Shown one piece after another: positions 38,880 through 49,260 of a DNA stretch of 64,000 nt. Location: positions 6,119,067-6,183,066 of the forward strand of contig JADCRB010000028.1 in NCBI GenBank assembly GCA_021464245.1, in the 5' to 3' direction. The notes below the pieces were generated by a model, which searched no databases, was not told the origin of the DNA, and saw only the letters and a list, made by a program, of their open reading frames with translations. A program made the translations under genes and the position numbers. Each line of letters opens with the position of its first letter. Positions within the stretch are counted from its first letter, which is position 1. Source of the DNA: Carallia brachiata (taxonomy: Eukaryota > Streptophyta > Magnoliopsida > Malpighiales > Rhizophoraceae).

Positions 38880-40390
38880 CACATTAGGACAAAACAGATT
38901 TTTTTGATTTCTTTTTTAAAAATTAAGATTTAAGGGTAATATTAATTATATTTAAATTAACACTAAATATATTTAAAATTTAATTTTTTAAAACCAAGAA
39001 AAAAAAAAGGAAAAGAGGAAGTATGATCATACGTTTGGATCAAACATATGGCCATGTAATGACTCTCTGTTTTTTTAGCCTTATGTACGGGGAACACCGT
39101 TTTCTTCAAAAAAAAAACAAGTTTAGGAGGCAATTAATTACACCTAGGTGGACAATGAGGATTTTTTTTTTTTTTTTTTTGAGTCTAGTAGGAGGCTTTA
39201 GGTCTATGAGCTCTTTCCATTCCCACAAATTCTTATAATTAAATTTTGTCCCTTAGAGAATACTATAATGTTTAGTGTTCAAATATTTTTTTAAAAGTAT
39301 TAGATTTAAATCTTAAGAATGGTGAGATTTATAAGAGAAGAGAATTATTCTTATTATATAATTTATAATTTAATAAGTCTTTTAATAGATAAAAAAATTA
39401 AGGCTTTGAAAATAAAATTTTAACTTTTAACTACTACAGTAAGGTTTTGGTTTTTGTTTGCCCTTTACGGCAGTTACAACACTTTCCTTTTTTTTTTTTT
39501 GGGGTCTGAAAGGGAGAGCAAAGTCTGTACAAGGAAGGGAGAGGGGTCAGGATTCGAGCAAAATTCTTCAACGATTCTGGGTGTCTTCTTGGAGAAATCT
39601 AGCTATAGGTCATTTTCAATAATATCATTGAACATAACTACAAGTCCAGTGAGATATTATAATTTAATTGCTATAAAGACAATCCATCGCATTGTTAGTT
39701 GTCATGGTTAGTCCACACCAATCGGCCGGATACCCGGTCCCAAAATCTACGATGATTTTTTTTTTTTTATTTAAATGCATGATCTATCATCTATGATGAT
39801 TGAAATTCCCAGTTTCCCATTTTTTTATTGACAAAAAAAAAAAAAAATCCCATTTCTTTTTCTTCGGATACATGAAAATACTTGTGAGATACAAAAATGG
39901 TAGACCATTCAAAAATAAAGACGTAACATTATTTTATCGTAGTGCATTTGCATCTGTATAATTGCTTCCATCTTCTATTACCATTTGCACTTTTTAATTA
40001 CTGGAAGAATGGCTAAAATTTTGCATAAACTAATTAAATTCTACATACTCTTAACCATAAATTTGATGTATTAATCAAAATTTTAGTTAGAGTGTGCTCG
40101 AATGATAATATTTTGATGAAACTTGTTTTTAACTTATATTGATTACTATATACAATTATTGTTATTTGACTTTGCTATTAATCGTTGCATACTGTATGCA
40201 GAATCATTTACGTACAGGTTCTCTGGATTTATGTCTTTTTCATTTTTCTGACTGCTGATGTAATTAATTTTTAGGAATTCTTTCAATAATTTAATAAGAA
40301 GTTGATGAGATAACAATCTGTATATGATACAATTACTTCTTTCCGATCAATTTGAATAAACAAAACGGAAAAGAATACAATTGCTGAGAC
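38880..40390. other. Intergenic, AT-rich with homopolymer tracts
   Basis: It contains T-runs at about 39163-39180 and 39485-39500 and an A-run near 39833-39847. No gene is recognised. The last few hundred bases are the left flank of the LTR retrotransposon. Confidence 0.35.
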
Positions 40391-40467
40391 TGTAAACATT
40401 AAAAAAAAAAAAAAAAAAGAAGAAGAAGAAAAAAAAAAAAAAGAAAAAAAAAAAAAAAAAGTCAATA

Positions 40468-40665
40468 GTCGACTTATTCCTTTCGCATGTGTGCTTTCAC
40501 ACGGAAAAGTCGACTTATTCCTTTCTCACGCATGCTTTCACACGGAAAAGTCAGAAAAGTCGACTTATTCCTTTCTCACGCGTGCTTTCACACGGAAAAG
40601 TCGACTTATGCCTTTCACACGGAAAAGTCGACTTATGCCTTTCACACGCGTGCTTTCACACGAGA
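40468..40665 (+). repeat. Tandem repeats in U3 of the 5' LTR
   Basis: GTCGACTTAT occurs five times, each time preceded by TTTCACACGGAAAA-type sequence and most times followed by CACGCGTGCTTTCACACG. Units are 32-50 bp. Tandem repeats just upstream of an LTR TATA box often act as enhancers (family knowledge). The same array is at 50923-51118 in the 3' LTR. Confidence 0.9.
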
Positions 40666-40675
40666 GGGGAAACCC

Positions 40676-40683
40676 TATAAATA
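40676..40683 (+). promoter_or_regulatory. LTR TATA box
   Basis: TATAAATA followed by GGCCC, directly after the U3 tandem repeats. It is at the right place for the retrotransposon promoter. Its counterpart is at 51131-51138. Confidence 0.8.
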
Positions 40684-41340
40684 GGCCCATGCCCCTCAGT
40701 TCAAAACACATTCAGCAAATCTGTAAACAGAAAAATTCAGAGAATTTGAGAGAAAAAGAAAATTTTGAAAATCTCTCAAGAAAATTTCTCCTTTTCTTAC
40801 GTGCTTTTACTTAGCAGTATACTCTCCTAACTCCGTTTTGAGAGATATTTCAGGGGTAAAGCCCAAAAAATTTGCTGTTTCCATTCTAAAGTTATTTTTA
40901 AATTTATATTCTTGGATCGTTCTAGATCTGAATTTCTGAGAATATAGAGTTAAAAATATCAAATTACTACAAATCCGGCTGGGATTAAGCTCATACGGCC
41001 CTCAGCAAAATCCAGGCAGCTCATCCGAGAACAAGTCTCTTCGACCCTCGGTGAAATTAAGCCAGATCGGCTCAGATCAGGTCTCTGCGGTTCTTAACCG
41101 TAGTCAAAACGTCCAAATCAGATCCGGTTTCAGTCTACCCAGTTCAAGAAAAAGCAGTGGAAATTATTTCTGTCAGGATCAAGCTCGTGCAGCCCTTGAC
41201 GGAGTCAAAAAAGGAACACTAATCGGAGGATCTACGGAGATCGACCCCACGTAAATTTTCTTTTACTTTACAATTTTATTTGTAATTTATTTTTGTATTT
41301 TCGAGTTTAATTGTTTTAGGCTCGAAATTTACGCTTTACA

Positions 41341-41614
41341 AATTTTTGGCACGCTCGGTGGGACATCTTCACCTCCCATCTCTTGTTCCTTTAAAAAAAA
41401 AAAAAAAAAAAACAAAAGAGGTAAAAGGGGAGCCGAGAGAAAAAAAAAAGAAAAAAAAAAAGTAAGTAAAAAGTAAAAAAAAAAAAAAGTAAGTAAAAAG
41501 TAAAAAAAAAAGTAAAAAGTAAAAAGTAAAAAGTAAAAAAGTAAAAAAAAAAAAAAAGTAAAAAGTAAAAAAGTAAAAAAAAAAAAAAAAAATTACAGGT
41601 GTTCAGCACATTAA
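41341..41614 (+). other. Leader with primer-binding region and A-rich low complexity
   Basis: Directly after the 5' LTR comes TTTTTGGCACGCTCGGTGGG, the position of the tRNA primer-binding site. The matching tRNA cannot be named from memory. From 41393 to 41592 the leader is almost pure A broken by GTAAAAA and AAGTAAGT words. Confidence 0.6.
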
Positions 41615-43195
41615 ATGGCACCGAAAAGGAGTACAACTGCTGCCACAAAAAAGAAGGCAACGGCTCCATTGCCTGCATCAACTACCCTACCTGGGTACGC
41701 AGGTCCAGAAACCCGGGGACGGACACAATTTCTTGCCGTCCAAAACCAAAAAAATATCGAAATGGAGAGTCCACAGCTCGCACAACAGGATCTCTCCCCT
41801 GACTCTCTTGCCGCATGGAGGAGTCGATCACCCACCCCGATCGAAGTCGGGGGCAACACAACGAAGTCTGCTCAACAGAATCCAACTCATTCTGTAGAAA
41901 TCCACACAGAAGAATCAGAAGAGCTTTCTCCCCCAGTCTTTCGCGGAGCCTCATCTGTTGCCGTTATGATGACCAACACAACCAGTACAGAAGAAAGAAT
42001 TTCAGACTTGGAGAACAAAATTTTGCAGCTGATCAGAGTTGTGGAGGAAAAAGATCAACAGATCGCCGCTCTCAAAGGAAAAACCCCAATCCAAATTGAT
42101 CCCGAGATCCGCGAGGAGCAACCATATCCACCCGGTTTTACTCCAGAAGCCACACCTGCCGACGTCTTCCCTGCAGAAAAGCGACCAGGTAGTTCTACAC
42201 AGCTACCACCCTCAAATTCTGTAGCTTCGCTATCTGTTCAACAATTGCAGGAAATGATAGCCAACACGATCCGACTGCAACAAGCTACATCCTTCCAAGG
42301 ATCACAGATGTACGTCAAACCGTACACCAGACGGATCGAAAGTCTCAACATGCCCTTGGGCTACCAGCCGCCCAAATTTCAACAGTTCGACGGACGAGGC
42401 GACCCTAAACAGCACATCGCCCACTTCGTTGAAACCTGCAACAACGCAGGGACTTACGGAGATCTCTTGGTGAAGCAGTTTGTTCGTTCACTCAGGGAGA
42501 CCGCTTTTACCTGGTTCATAAATCTTGAACCAGAATCGATCGACAGTTGGGAACAGCTACAACGAGAGTTCCTCAACAGATTTTTCAGCACTCGAAGGAC
42601 GGTAAGTATGATGGAGCTTACCAGCACCAAACAAAGAAAAGGAGAGCCCGTTGTCGAATACATCAACAGATGGCGTGCCCTCAGCTTGGACTGCAAAGAT
42701 CGCCTGACGGAGACTTCTGCCGTGGAGATGTGCATCCAAGGAATGCATTGGGAGCTGTTATACATCCTGCAGGGTGTTAAACCCCGAACTTTCGAAGAAT
42801 TGGCGACCCGCGCACATGATATGGAGATAAGCATCCAGACCTCTGGAGGCATGGTTCCCATCCAGTTGGACCAGCAAGGGGGCAGAAGGGAGATTAAGAA
42901 ACCCAACAGTTTCGGAAAAGGAAAAGAAGTGATGACTGTTGAAGCCGCACCAGTAAAAGTGGGCGCCAAAGTTAAGGTAAATCCTCCGACCCAAATAACT
43001 CAGTCAAAACAACAGGAAAGGCGGAAGGTGACATTGCGAGAGTTGGAGCAGAAGCAGTATCCATTCCCCGACTCAGACGTCCCCGACATTCTTGAACAAC
43101 TCTTGGAGGCAAAGCTGATCGAACTCCCAGAGTGCAAGCGGCCAAATGAAAAGGATCGAGTCAGCGATCCGAATTCTGCAAATATCACCGGATAG
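41615..43195 (+). CDS. Retrotransposon gag
   Basis: A 526-residue frame. The N-terminal third is Ser/Thr/Pro-rich with a short coiled-coil-like stretch ('ERISDLENKILQLIRVVEEK'). The Retrotrans_gag capsid domain lies at about residues 245-410, with 'FDGRGDPKQHIAHFVETC', 'TAFTWFINLEPESIDSW' and 'FLNRFF'. The frame ends at 43195, but the next frame continues with a C-x2-H-like zinc knuckle ('CKYHRIVSHP', about 43160-43190). A single missing base near 43158 has therefore cut gag before its nucleic-acid-binding end. Gag forms the virus-like particle. Confidence 0.9.
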   Translation: MAPKRSTTAATKKKATAPLPASTTLPGYAGPETRGRTQFLAVQNQKNIEMESPQLAQQDLSPDSLAAWRSRSPTPIEVGGNTTKSAQQNPTHSVEIHTEESEELSPPVFRGASSVAVMMTNTTSTEERISDLENKILQLIRVVEEKDQQIAALKGKTPIQIDPEIREEQPYPPGFTPEATPADVFPAEKRPGSSTQLPPSNSVASLSVQQLQEMIANTIRLQQATSFQGSQMYVKPYTRRIESLNMPLGYQPPKFQQFDGRGDPKQHIAHFVETCNNAGTYGDLLVKQFVRSLRETAFTWFINLEPESIDSWEQLQREFLNRFFSTRRTVSMMELTSTKQRKGEPVVEYINRWRALSLDCKDRLTETSAVEMCIQGMHWELLYILQGVKPRTFEELATRAHDMEISIQTSGGMVPIQLDQQGGRREIKKPNSFGKGKEVMTVEAAPVKVGAKVKVNPPTQITQSKQQERRKVTLRELEQKQYPFPDSDVPDILEQLLEAKLIELPECKRPNEKDRVSDPNSANITG

Positions 43196-43499
43196 TAAGT
43201 CATCCAACCGAGAAGTGTTTCGTCCTGAAGGAGCTAATCATGAAGCTCAAAGCCAGAATAAAATCATTCTGGACCAGGAAGGCGTAACTCAACCAGACCA
43301 CCATCACTTCAAAACCATCAGAAGAGGTGACACACCGTAAGGAGGAGCCACTCGACAAAAAGTCGACAACGGAGAAGGTATATGAAGCTCTCCAAACCCT
43401 TCTCGCTAACCCTCAGCTGTTTATAGCTTTGCAATCAACAGAAGTGGCAAAATCAAGTCAGCAATACTCTCCAGACCTCAGCTGAATCACAGCCATCAA

Positions 43500-44330
43500 A
43501 TGATTCTAACTCAGGAGCAACAGACGGCCCAAAATCACGTCGGATGTTACTCTGCTATCTCATTTTCAGATGAGGATCTCCTGCTGGGGTCCAAACCCCA
43601 CAATCGGCCGCTGTATGTATCAGGCTATGTGAGAGAACAGAAGGTCCGACGTATTCTGATCGACGATGGCTCAGCAGTCAATATTATCCCAAAATCCACC
43701 ATAAAGGAGCTCGGCATCGGCATTGATGAATTATCAGACAGCCGCTTGATGATTCATGGCTTTAATCAAGGAGGACAGAAAGCAATTGGGATGATTCGCT
43801 TGGAGCTAACTATCGGTAATCTCACTTCTAGCACTCTATTTCACGTGATTGATGCACGTACCACATATAAGATGTTGCTAGGACGACCATGGATTCATGG
43901 AAATGGAGTTGTGCTCTCGAGCCTGCATCAGTGCTTCAAGTACTACAATGGTGGCGTTCAAAAGATCAATGCTGACTTAAAGCCATTCGATGATGCTGAA
44001 TCACATTTGGCGGATGCAGTCTTCTACACCGACACAGACAATCCGGAGATCATTCCATCAAAAGCTACTTGGACTGGGGGCATCCACAAAAGGGGAAAAA
44101 AGCTATCGAAGAACCTGCCAATGCCCAACCCCAGGCTCCAACAAATGAAAAGCTGCCACAGCCTGCTGAACTTCGTTCGAAGGATATTGCATCTTCAAGC
44201 TCCACTCCAGTCCTACGCTATGTACCTAAGTCACGACGCTCAGAAGGTCAATCCCCTTTCTCTTATTGTATTGATCTTAAACAGGAGCAAGGACATAGCC
44301 AACCCAAAACAAAGGAGCTGCACAACCTGA
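43500..44330 (+). CDS. Retrotransposon protease region
   Basis: An aspartic protease domain with 'ILIDDGSAVNII' as active-site motif and 'MLLGRPWIHGNG' as the C-terminal flap partner. The active site reads D-D-G-S where D-T/S-G is most common; the same form is known in related plant elements. The frame shifts near 44070-44100, after which the linker towards RT continues in another frame (44069-44587) and again from 44485 to 45006. It processes the Gag-Pol polyprotein. Confidence 0.85.
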   Translation: MILTQEQQTAQNHVGCYSAISFSDEDLLLGSKPHNRPLYVSGYVREQKVRRILIDDGSAVNIIPKSTIKELGIGIDELSDSRLMIHGFNQGGQKAIGMIRLELTIGNLTSSTLFHVIDARTTYKMLLGRPWIHGNGVVLSSLHQCFKYYNGGVQKINADLKPFDDAESHLADAVFYTDTDNPEIIPSKATWTGGIHKRGKKLSKNLPMPNPRLQQMKSCHSLLNFVRRILHLQAPLQSYAMYLSHDAQKVNPLSLIVLILNRSKDIANPKQRSCTT

Positions 44331-45006
44331 AGGAGACTTACACTCTGCCGATACCAAAGATTGAGCCGGTTTTATCTTCAAAACCATTAAAAGGCTTCGT
44401 CAAACCATACACGGGGGCAGTCGAAGGCGGCTCACTTCCAGAAAGAGAACACATGAAGGATTTGATCCTAATGCATACAAGCTTTTGGCAAAGGCGGGCT
44501 ATGACTTTTCAAACCCGAGCACAATGGGTACGCTGCCGTCCACACATGGCGCCGCTTCTCAAACATCACAGTCCCGACCTGGCTTAGGCTATCAGGAGAA
44601 GTCACCTGTGCGGATCACGCTAAAGAGCCGAAGCCGAACAGCTGATGCACGTGCCATCACCACCACCACCAACAAGACCGGGCTTATCCAGTCAAACAAA
44701 GAAGGTGAAGTCAGAGGTTCTGCATTTCATGTCACAATTAGCGAGGAGGCTAATTCCGACTCATCAGATGGTGAAGTGAAGGAGGCTCCCCCGGAACTTG
44801 AAGACGGTGGCCAAGCAACTGTTGATGAACTCAAGGAGGTCAATCTTGGCTCTCCGGAAGATCCTCGACCTACATTTGTAAGTGCTTTACTTACTGTAGA
44901 AGAAGAGCAGGAATATGTTCAGGTATTAAGTCAATACAGGGACGTGTTCGCATGGAGTTACAAAGAAATGCCTGGACTTGACCCAAAATTGCGGTGCATC
45001 GTCTAG
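44069..45006 (+). pseudogene. Protease-RT linker, frameshifted
   Basis: Two overlapping frames cover this part. The first carries 'LPEREHMKDLI', and the second starts with 'AKAGYDFSNPSTMG' and ends with 'FAWSYKEMPGLDP', the conserved entry to plant Gypsy RT. A one-base shift near 44455 and another near 44985 break the reading. The region is Glu/Asp- and Ser-rich and without catalytic residues. Confidence 0.7.
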
Positions 45007-45931
45007 CAGTAAAGAAGGTGTCCGTTCTGTCAAGCAGCCACAACGACGGTTCCGCCCGGAACTCATTCCACAAATCGAGGAGGAGGTGAACAAGCTGATC
45101 AATGCCGGCTTCATCCGAGAGGTCACCTACCCAACGTGGATTGCCAACATTGTCCCGGTAAGAAAGAAGAATGGACAGTTGAGGGTATGTGTTGATTTTC
45201 GAGATCTTAACAAGGCCTGCCCGAAAGATGACTTTCCGTTGCCCATAACGGAGATCACAGTCGATGCAACAACGGGTCACGAAGCATTGTCTTTCATGGA
45301 TGGTTCTTCAGGCTATAACCAAATCAGAATGGCACCAGAAGACGAGGAGTTGACAGCATTCCGCACCCCAAAAGAATGTTATGTTGATGACTTAGTTGTA
45401 AAGACTAAGAAGCGCAAAGACCACCTCGAGGATCTCAAGACAGTGTTCGAAAGACTTCGGAGGCATCAGCTCAAAATGAACCCTCTCAAGTGCGCATTCG
45501 GTGTCACATCAGGAAAGTTTCTTGGGTTCGTGGTGCGCCATCGTGGAATCGAAGTTGATCAGTCAAAGGTTGAGGCAATTCAAAAGATGCCTGAACCTAA
45601 AAACCTGCACGAGCTGCGAAGTCTACAAGGAAAGCTGGCTTACATTCGCCGTTTCATCTCCAATTTAGCTGGTAGATGTCAACCTTTCCATCGGTTGATG
45701 AAGAAGGATGTCAACTTCGAGTGGGACGAAGCTTGCAGCAAAGCCTTTGAGAGCATAAAGAAGTACCTTTCCAATCCACCAGTCCTGGGAGCTCCAATTC
45801 AAGGAAAGTCGTTGATTCTCTACATTGCAGCGCAGGAAAGATCTTTGGGAGCCTTGCTTGCACAGGAAAACGAGCAGGGAAAGGAAGTTGCCCTGTATTA
45901 CTTGAGCAGAACACTAAACGGTCCGGACTGA
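45000..45931 (+). pseudogene. Reverse transcriptase with internal deletion, plus start of RNase H
   Basis: The frame has the finger and palm blocks 'PVRKKNGQLRVCVDFRDLN' and 'SFMDGSSGYNQI', then 'TAFRTPKE' joined straight to the catalytic 'CYVDDLVV' at about 45376. The roughly 40 residues normally between these blocks are missing without a frameshift. They include the M-P-F-G-L-x-N-A block. The connection domain and the start of RNase H ('LILYIAAQERSLGALLAQE') follow. The YVDD catalytic pair is present, but the loss of a palm block should inactivate the enzyme (inference). It would have copied the element RNA into DNA. Confidence 0.88.
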
Positions 45932-46190
45932 GTTATTCGCCCATTGAAAAGACATGTCTAGCACTGTTCTTTGCCATTGACAAGCTGAGGCACTACATGC
46001 AGGCTCACACGGTACGTCTCATTGCCAGAGCTGATCCTGTCAAATATATCTTATCTAGACCAATCTTGTCAGGACGACTTGCCAAGTGGGCAGTAATCCT
46101 ACAAAGCTACGACATTGTCTATGTGCCTCAAAAAGCAGTCAAAGGACAAGCTCTAGCAGACTTCCTTGCAGATCACCCTTCCCATCCGAT
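45932..46190 (+). pseudogene. RNase H (first copy), C-terminal part
   Basis: In a shifted frame the sequence continues with 'YSPIEKTCLALFFAIDKLRHYMQAH', 'LAKWAVILQSYDIVY' and 'VKGQALADFLADHP', the usual Gypsy RNase H end. A one-base shift near 45931 separates it from the RT frame. Confidence 0.8.
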
Positions 46191-46224
46191 TGGGAGTTCA
46201 CAGATGATCTTCCAGATGAAGAGG

Positions 46225-46770
46225 TCTTTTACATTGAGACACTGCCACCATGGACGATGTTCTTTGATGGTGCAGCAAGGCGTGATGGTGCTGGTGCCGG
46301 TATAGTGTTTGTCACTCCTCACGACAAATACTACCATATGCTATCATCTCGGTGAGTTATGTTCAAATAATGTTGCTGAATACCAGGCTTTGATCATTGG
46401 TCTTCAAATGGCTGTCGATATGAAGATTCCAACTATAGAAGTCCATGGAGATTCCCAGCTCGTCATCAACCAACTTACAGGATTGTATGATGTGAAGAAA
46501 GAGGACCTTGCACCTTACCATCAACTTGCTCGACAGCTAATGGATGAATTTGAAAGCATCACCTTGGAGCATGTGCCTCGACGAGAAAACACTCAGGCAG
46601 ACGCGTTGGCTAACCTGGCCACTTCTCTTGCAAAGTCAGAAATCCAGGCTACAGTTGTTGCCGTATGCCAGAAATGGATAGTGCCACAAAAGGATGATGA
46701 AGAAACTACAGCAGCCAACTGTATCTGTACGTCTCGCGGAGGACGAGGACTGGCGTCAACCAATCATTGA
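46225..46770 (+). pseudogene. Second, archaeal-type RNase H
   Basis: A complete second RNase H fold: 'WTMFFDGAARRDGAGAGIVF' with the first Asp, 'NNVAEYQALIIGLQMAV' with the Glu, 'VHGDSQLVINQLTG' with the second Asp, and 'RRENTQADALANLA' with the last Asp. This domain between RNase H and integrase is typical of plant Tat-lineage Gypsy elements. A frameshift lies near 46350 between strands one and two. Confidence 0.85.
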
Positions 46771-46913
46771 CTACCTACACACGGGAAGCTGCCCGAAGAT
46801 CGTCGTCATAAGACAGAAATTCAACGACGAGCTCCCCGCTTCATATATCTCAAGGATGCTCTGTATCGAAGGTCTTTTGATGGAGTTCTACTTCGCTGCC
46901 TAGCCAATGAAGA

Positions 46914-47719
46914 GGCAAAACAGGCTCTCACTGAAGCACATTCTGGTGTTTGTGGCGGACATCAATCAGGGCCTAAGTTGCACTTCCAACTCAGAAGGAT
47001 GGGATACTACTGGCCAACATGGTACGTGATTCAATTGAGTTTGCTAAAACCTGTCAAGCTTGTCAATTTCATGCGAATTACATACATCAACCACCGGAGC
47101 CACTGCATCCAACTGTCTCATCCTGGCCCTTTGAAGCTTGGGGTCTCGACTTAGTGGGGCCCTTGCCAAAGTCATCCCTAGGTCACCTGTACATCCTCGC
47201 AGCAACCGTACTTCTCAAAATGGGCTGAAGCCATTCCACTTAGAGAGGTAAAGAAGGAGCATGTTGCCAATTTCATCCGGACTCAGCTGATCTATCGCTA
47301 TGGAGTCCCTCGATTCATCATCACTGATAATGGTAAGCAGTTCTAACAGCTTAATGACAAGCTCTGCGAGAATTCAAGTTCAAGCAGTACAAGTCATCCA
47401 TGTACAATGCCCCAGCAAATGGCTTGGCTGAAGCATTCAACAAGACCTTATGCAACCTGTTGCGAAAGGTAGTCTCTAAATCCAAAAGAGATTGGCATGA
47501 CAGAATTCCGGAGGCATTATGGGCGTATCGTACAACTTACCGGACTCCAACACAGGCGACGCCATACTCACTTGTCTACGGTGTCGAAGCAATACTGCCG
47601 TTGGAAACACAGATTCCATCCCTGCGCATGGCTGTTCTGGAAGGACTCACACAGGAGGAGAATGCTCGCCTACGTCTGGATGAGTTAGAAGCTCTCGATG
47701 AAAGGAGGCTCGAAGCACA
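46914..47719 (+). repeat. Integrase segment, copy 1 of an 806/808-bp direct duplication
   Basis: This segment runs from the integrase zinc-binding domain to the C-terminal part and is repeated at 47721-48528. The copies differ only by three small indels: GTACTT here against GACTACTT in copy 2, GAGAATTC against GAGAAATTC, and GCGAAAGG against GCGAAGG. I see no base substitution. The copies are separated by a single N at 47720. Confidence 0.92.
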
Positions 47720-47720
47720 N
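47720..47720. other. Ambiguous base (N), assembly join
   Basis: The only N in the window lies exactly between the two copies of the integrase segment. It marks an unresolved join. Confidence 0.95.
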
Positions 47721-48796
47721 GGCAAAACAGGCTCTCACTGAAGCACATTCTGGTGTTTGTGGCGGACATCAATCAGGGCCTAAGTTGCACTTCCAACTCA
47801 GAAGGATGGGATACTACTGGCCAACATGGTACGTGATTCAATTGAGTTTGCTAAAACCTGTCAAGCTTGTCAATTTCATGCGAATTACATACATCAACCA
47901 CCGGAGCCACTGCATCCAACTGTCTCATCCTGGCCCTTTGAAGCTTGGGGTCTCGACTTAGTGGGGCCCTTGCCAAAGTCATCCCTAGGTCACCTGTACA
48001 TCCTCGCAGCAACCGACTACTTCTCAAAATGGGCTGAAGCCATTCCACTTAGAGAGGTAAAGAAGGAGCATGTTGCCAATTTCATCCGGACTCAGCTGAT
48101 CTATCGCTATGGAGTCCCTCGATTCATCATCACTGATAATGGTAAGCAGTTCTAACAGCTTAATGACAAGCTCTGCGAGAAATTCAAGTTCAAGCAGTAC
48201 AAGTCATCCATGTACAATGCCCCAGCAAATGGCTTGGCTGAAGCATTCAACAAGACCTTATGCAACCTGTTGCGAAGGTAGTCTCTAAATCCAAAAGAGA
48301 TTGGCATGACAGAATTCCGGAGGCATTATGGGCGTATCGTACAACTTACCGGACTCCAACACAGGCGACGCCATACTCACTTGTCTACGGTGTCGAAGCA
48401 ATACTGCCGTTGGAAACACAGATTCCATCCCTGCGCATGGCTGTTCTGGAAGGACTCACACAGGAGGAGAATGCTCGCCTACGTCTGGATGAGTTAGAAG
48501 CTCTCGATGAAAGGAGGCTCGAAGCACAACAGCAACTTGAGTGCTACCAAGCCCGGCTCACCAACACGTTCAACCGCAGGGTCCGTCTTCGATCTTTTCA
48601 AGTTGGAGATCTTGTTCTTGCAGTGCGACGGCCCATCAACATGAAGCATCGGCCTGGTGACAAGCTTACTTCCAAATGGGACGGGCCATACTTAGTGCAG
48701 GAGGCCTACACTCACAACGCTTACATGCTGTCAGACCAAGAAGGCGTCCGAATCGGCCCAATCAATGGTAAATTTCTGAAACAATATTATGTGTAA
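47721..48796 (+). pseudogene. Integrase, second copy with C-terminal end
   Basis: It holds the H-H-C-C zinc-binding part ('AHSGVCGGH', 'CQACQ'), the catalytic core with first Asp in 'WGLDLVGPLP', second Asp in 'IITDNGKQF' and Glu in 'NGLAEAFNK', and the C-terminal 'VGDLVLAVRR' to 'KWDGPYLVQEAY'. It ends at 48796. A TAA directly after 'DNGKQF' (about 48155) and frameshifts near 47828 and 48276 break it. Both copies share the stop and the first frameshift, so these are not local sequencing noise. It would insert the cDNA into the host genome. Confidence 0.88.
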
Positions 48797-48802
48797 ATAT
48801 GT

Positions 48803-48839
48803 TTGAAAAAAAAAATCAAAAAAAAAAAAAAAAAAAAAT

Positions 48840-48871
<32 letters not shown>
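48803..48871 (+). repeat. Poly(A) tract after integrase
   Basis: About 65 bases of A broken by AAAATC and other single changes, starting a few bases after the pol stop codon. It is one of three long A-tracts in the 3' half of the element. Confidence 0.85.
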
Positions 48872-48874
<3 letters not shown>

Positions 48875-48889
48875 CGGAAGTCCCGATCT

Positions 48890-49135
48890 GAAAGTCCAAG
48901 CGAAAATCCAAACCCAAAAATCCAAACCCAAACACTTGAGCCCAATTCAGAAAACACAAAACCTAAGTCCAAAACCCAAACACTCAACCCAAATCCAAAA
49001 GTCCAAACCCAAACACTCGATCCAAAAACCCAAATCCAATCAACCCAAATTCAATTCAAAGCCCAAAACCCAAAAAATTCCAAGTTCTAAACACAGTCCA
49101 GAAACCAGTTCAAAATCCAATCCAACTCCTGGCCC
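48890..49135 (+). repeat. C/A-rich low-complexity spacer
   Basis: An imperfect array of AAACCCAAA, CCAAATCC and AAGTCCAAAACCC words covers the segment between pol and the WOX-type ORF. No protein is likely from it; the Lys/Pro/Gln/Asn-rich frames are products of the composition. Confidence 0.75.
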
Positions 49136-49166
49136 GCATGAGTATAAACTGTGAACGGCCCAAAAA

Positions 49167-49174
49167 TATAAAAG
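49167..49174 (+). promoter_or_regulatory. TATA-like box before the WOX-type ORF
   Basis: TATAAAAG, preceded by a GGCCCA word (about 49157) and followed by about 85 bases of CT/CA-rich leader-like sequence up to the ATG at 49261. The layout is that of a plant core promoter plus 5' UTR. Whether it is used is unknown. Confidence 0.5.
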
Positions 49175-49260
49175 CGACGGAGGGTTTGAGTCTGAAACTC
49201 AGCATCAGTCTCAATCGATCTTCACCACACACCAACCTTTGCTCCTCTACCACAAGAAAG

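Larger units (their letters stand above)
40391..41340 (+). repeat. 5' LTR
   Basis: It starts TGTAAACATT followed by an A/GAA-rich tract, then a block of short tandem repeats, a TATA box at 40676 and an R/U5-like part ending TTTACA. The copy at 50839-51796 matches it along its whole length. Confidence 0.93.

Noticed and set aside
40487..40814. Open frames of 60-107 codons in both LTRs (also 50942-51203)
   Set aside because: They are read through the GTCGACTTAT tandem array in all three frames; this is a property of the repeat, not coding sequence.
42454..42969. Long minus-strand ORF inside gag
   Set aside because: Shadow of the gag frame; no domain on the opposite strand.
48890..49135. Telomere-like AAACCC words
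   Set aside because: The words are irregular and mixed with CCAAATCC and AAGTCC; no regular seven-base period, so not an interstitial telomere array.
48803..49154. Lys- and Pro/Gln-rich ORFs after integrase
   Set aside because: They come from the poly(A) tract and the C/A-rich spacer.
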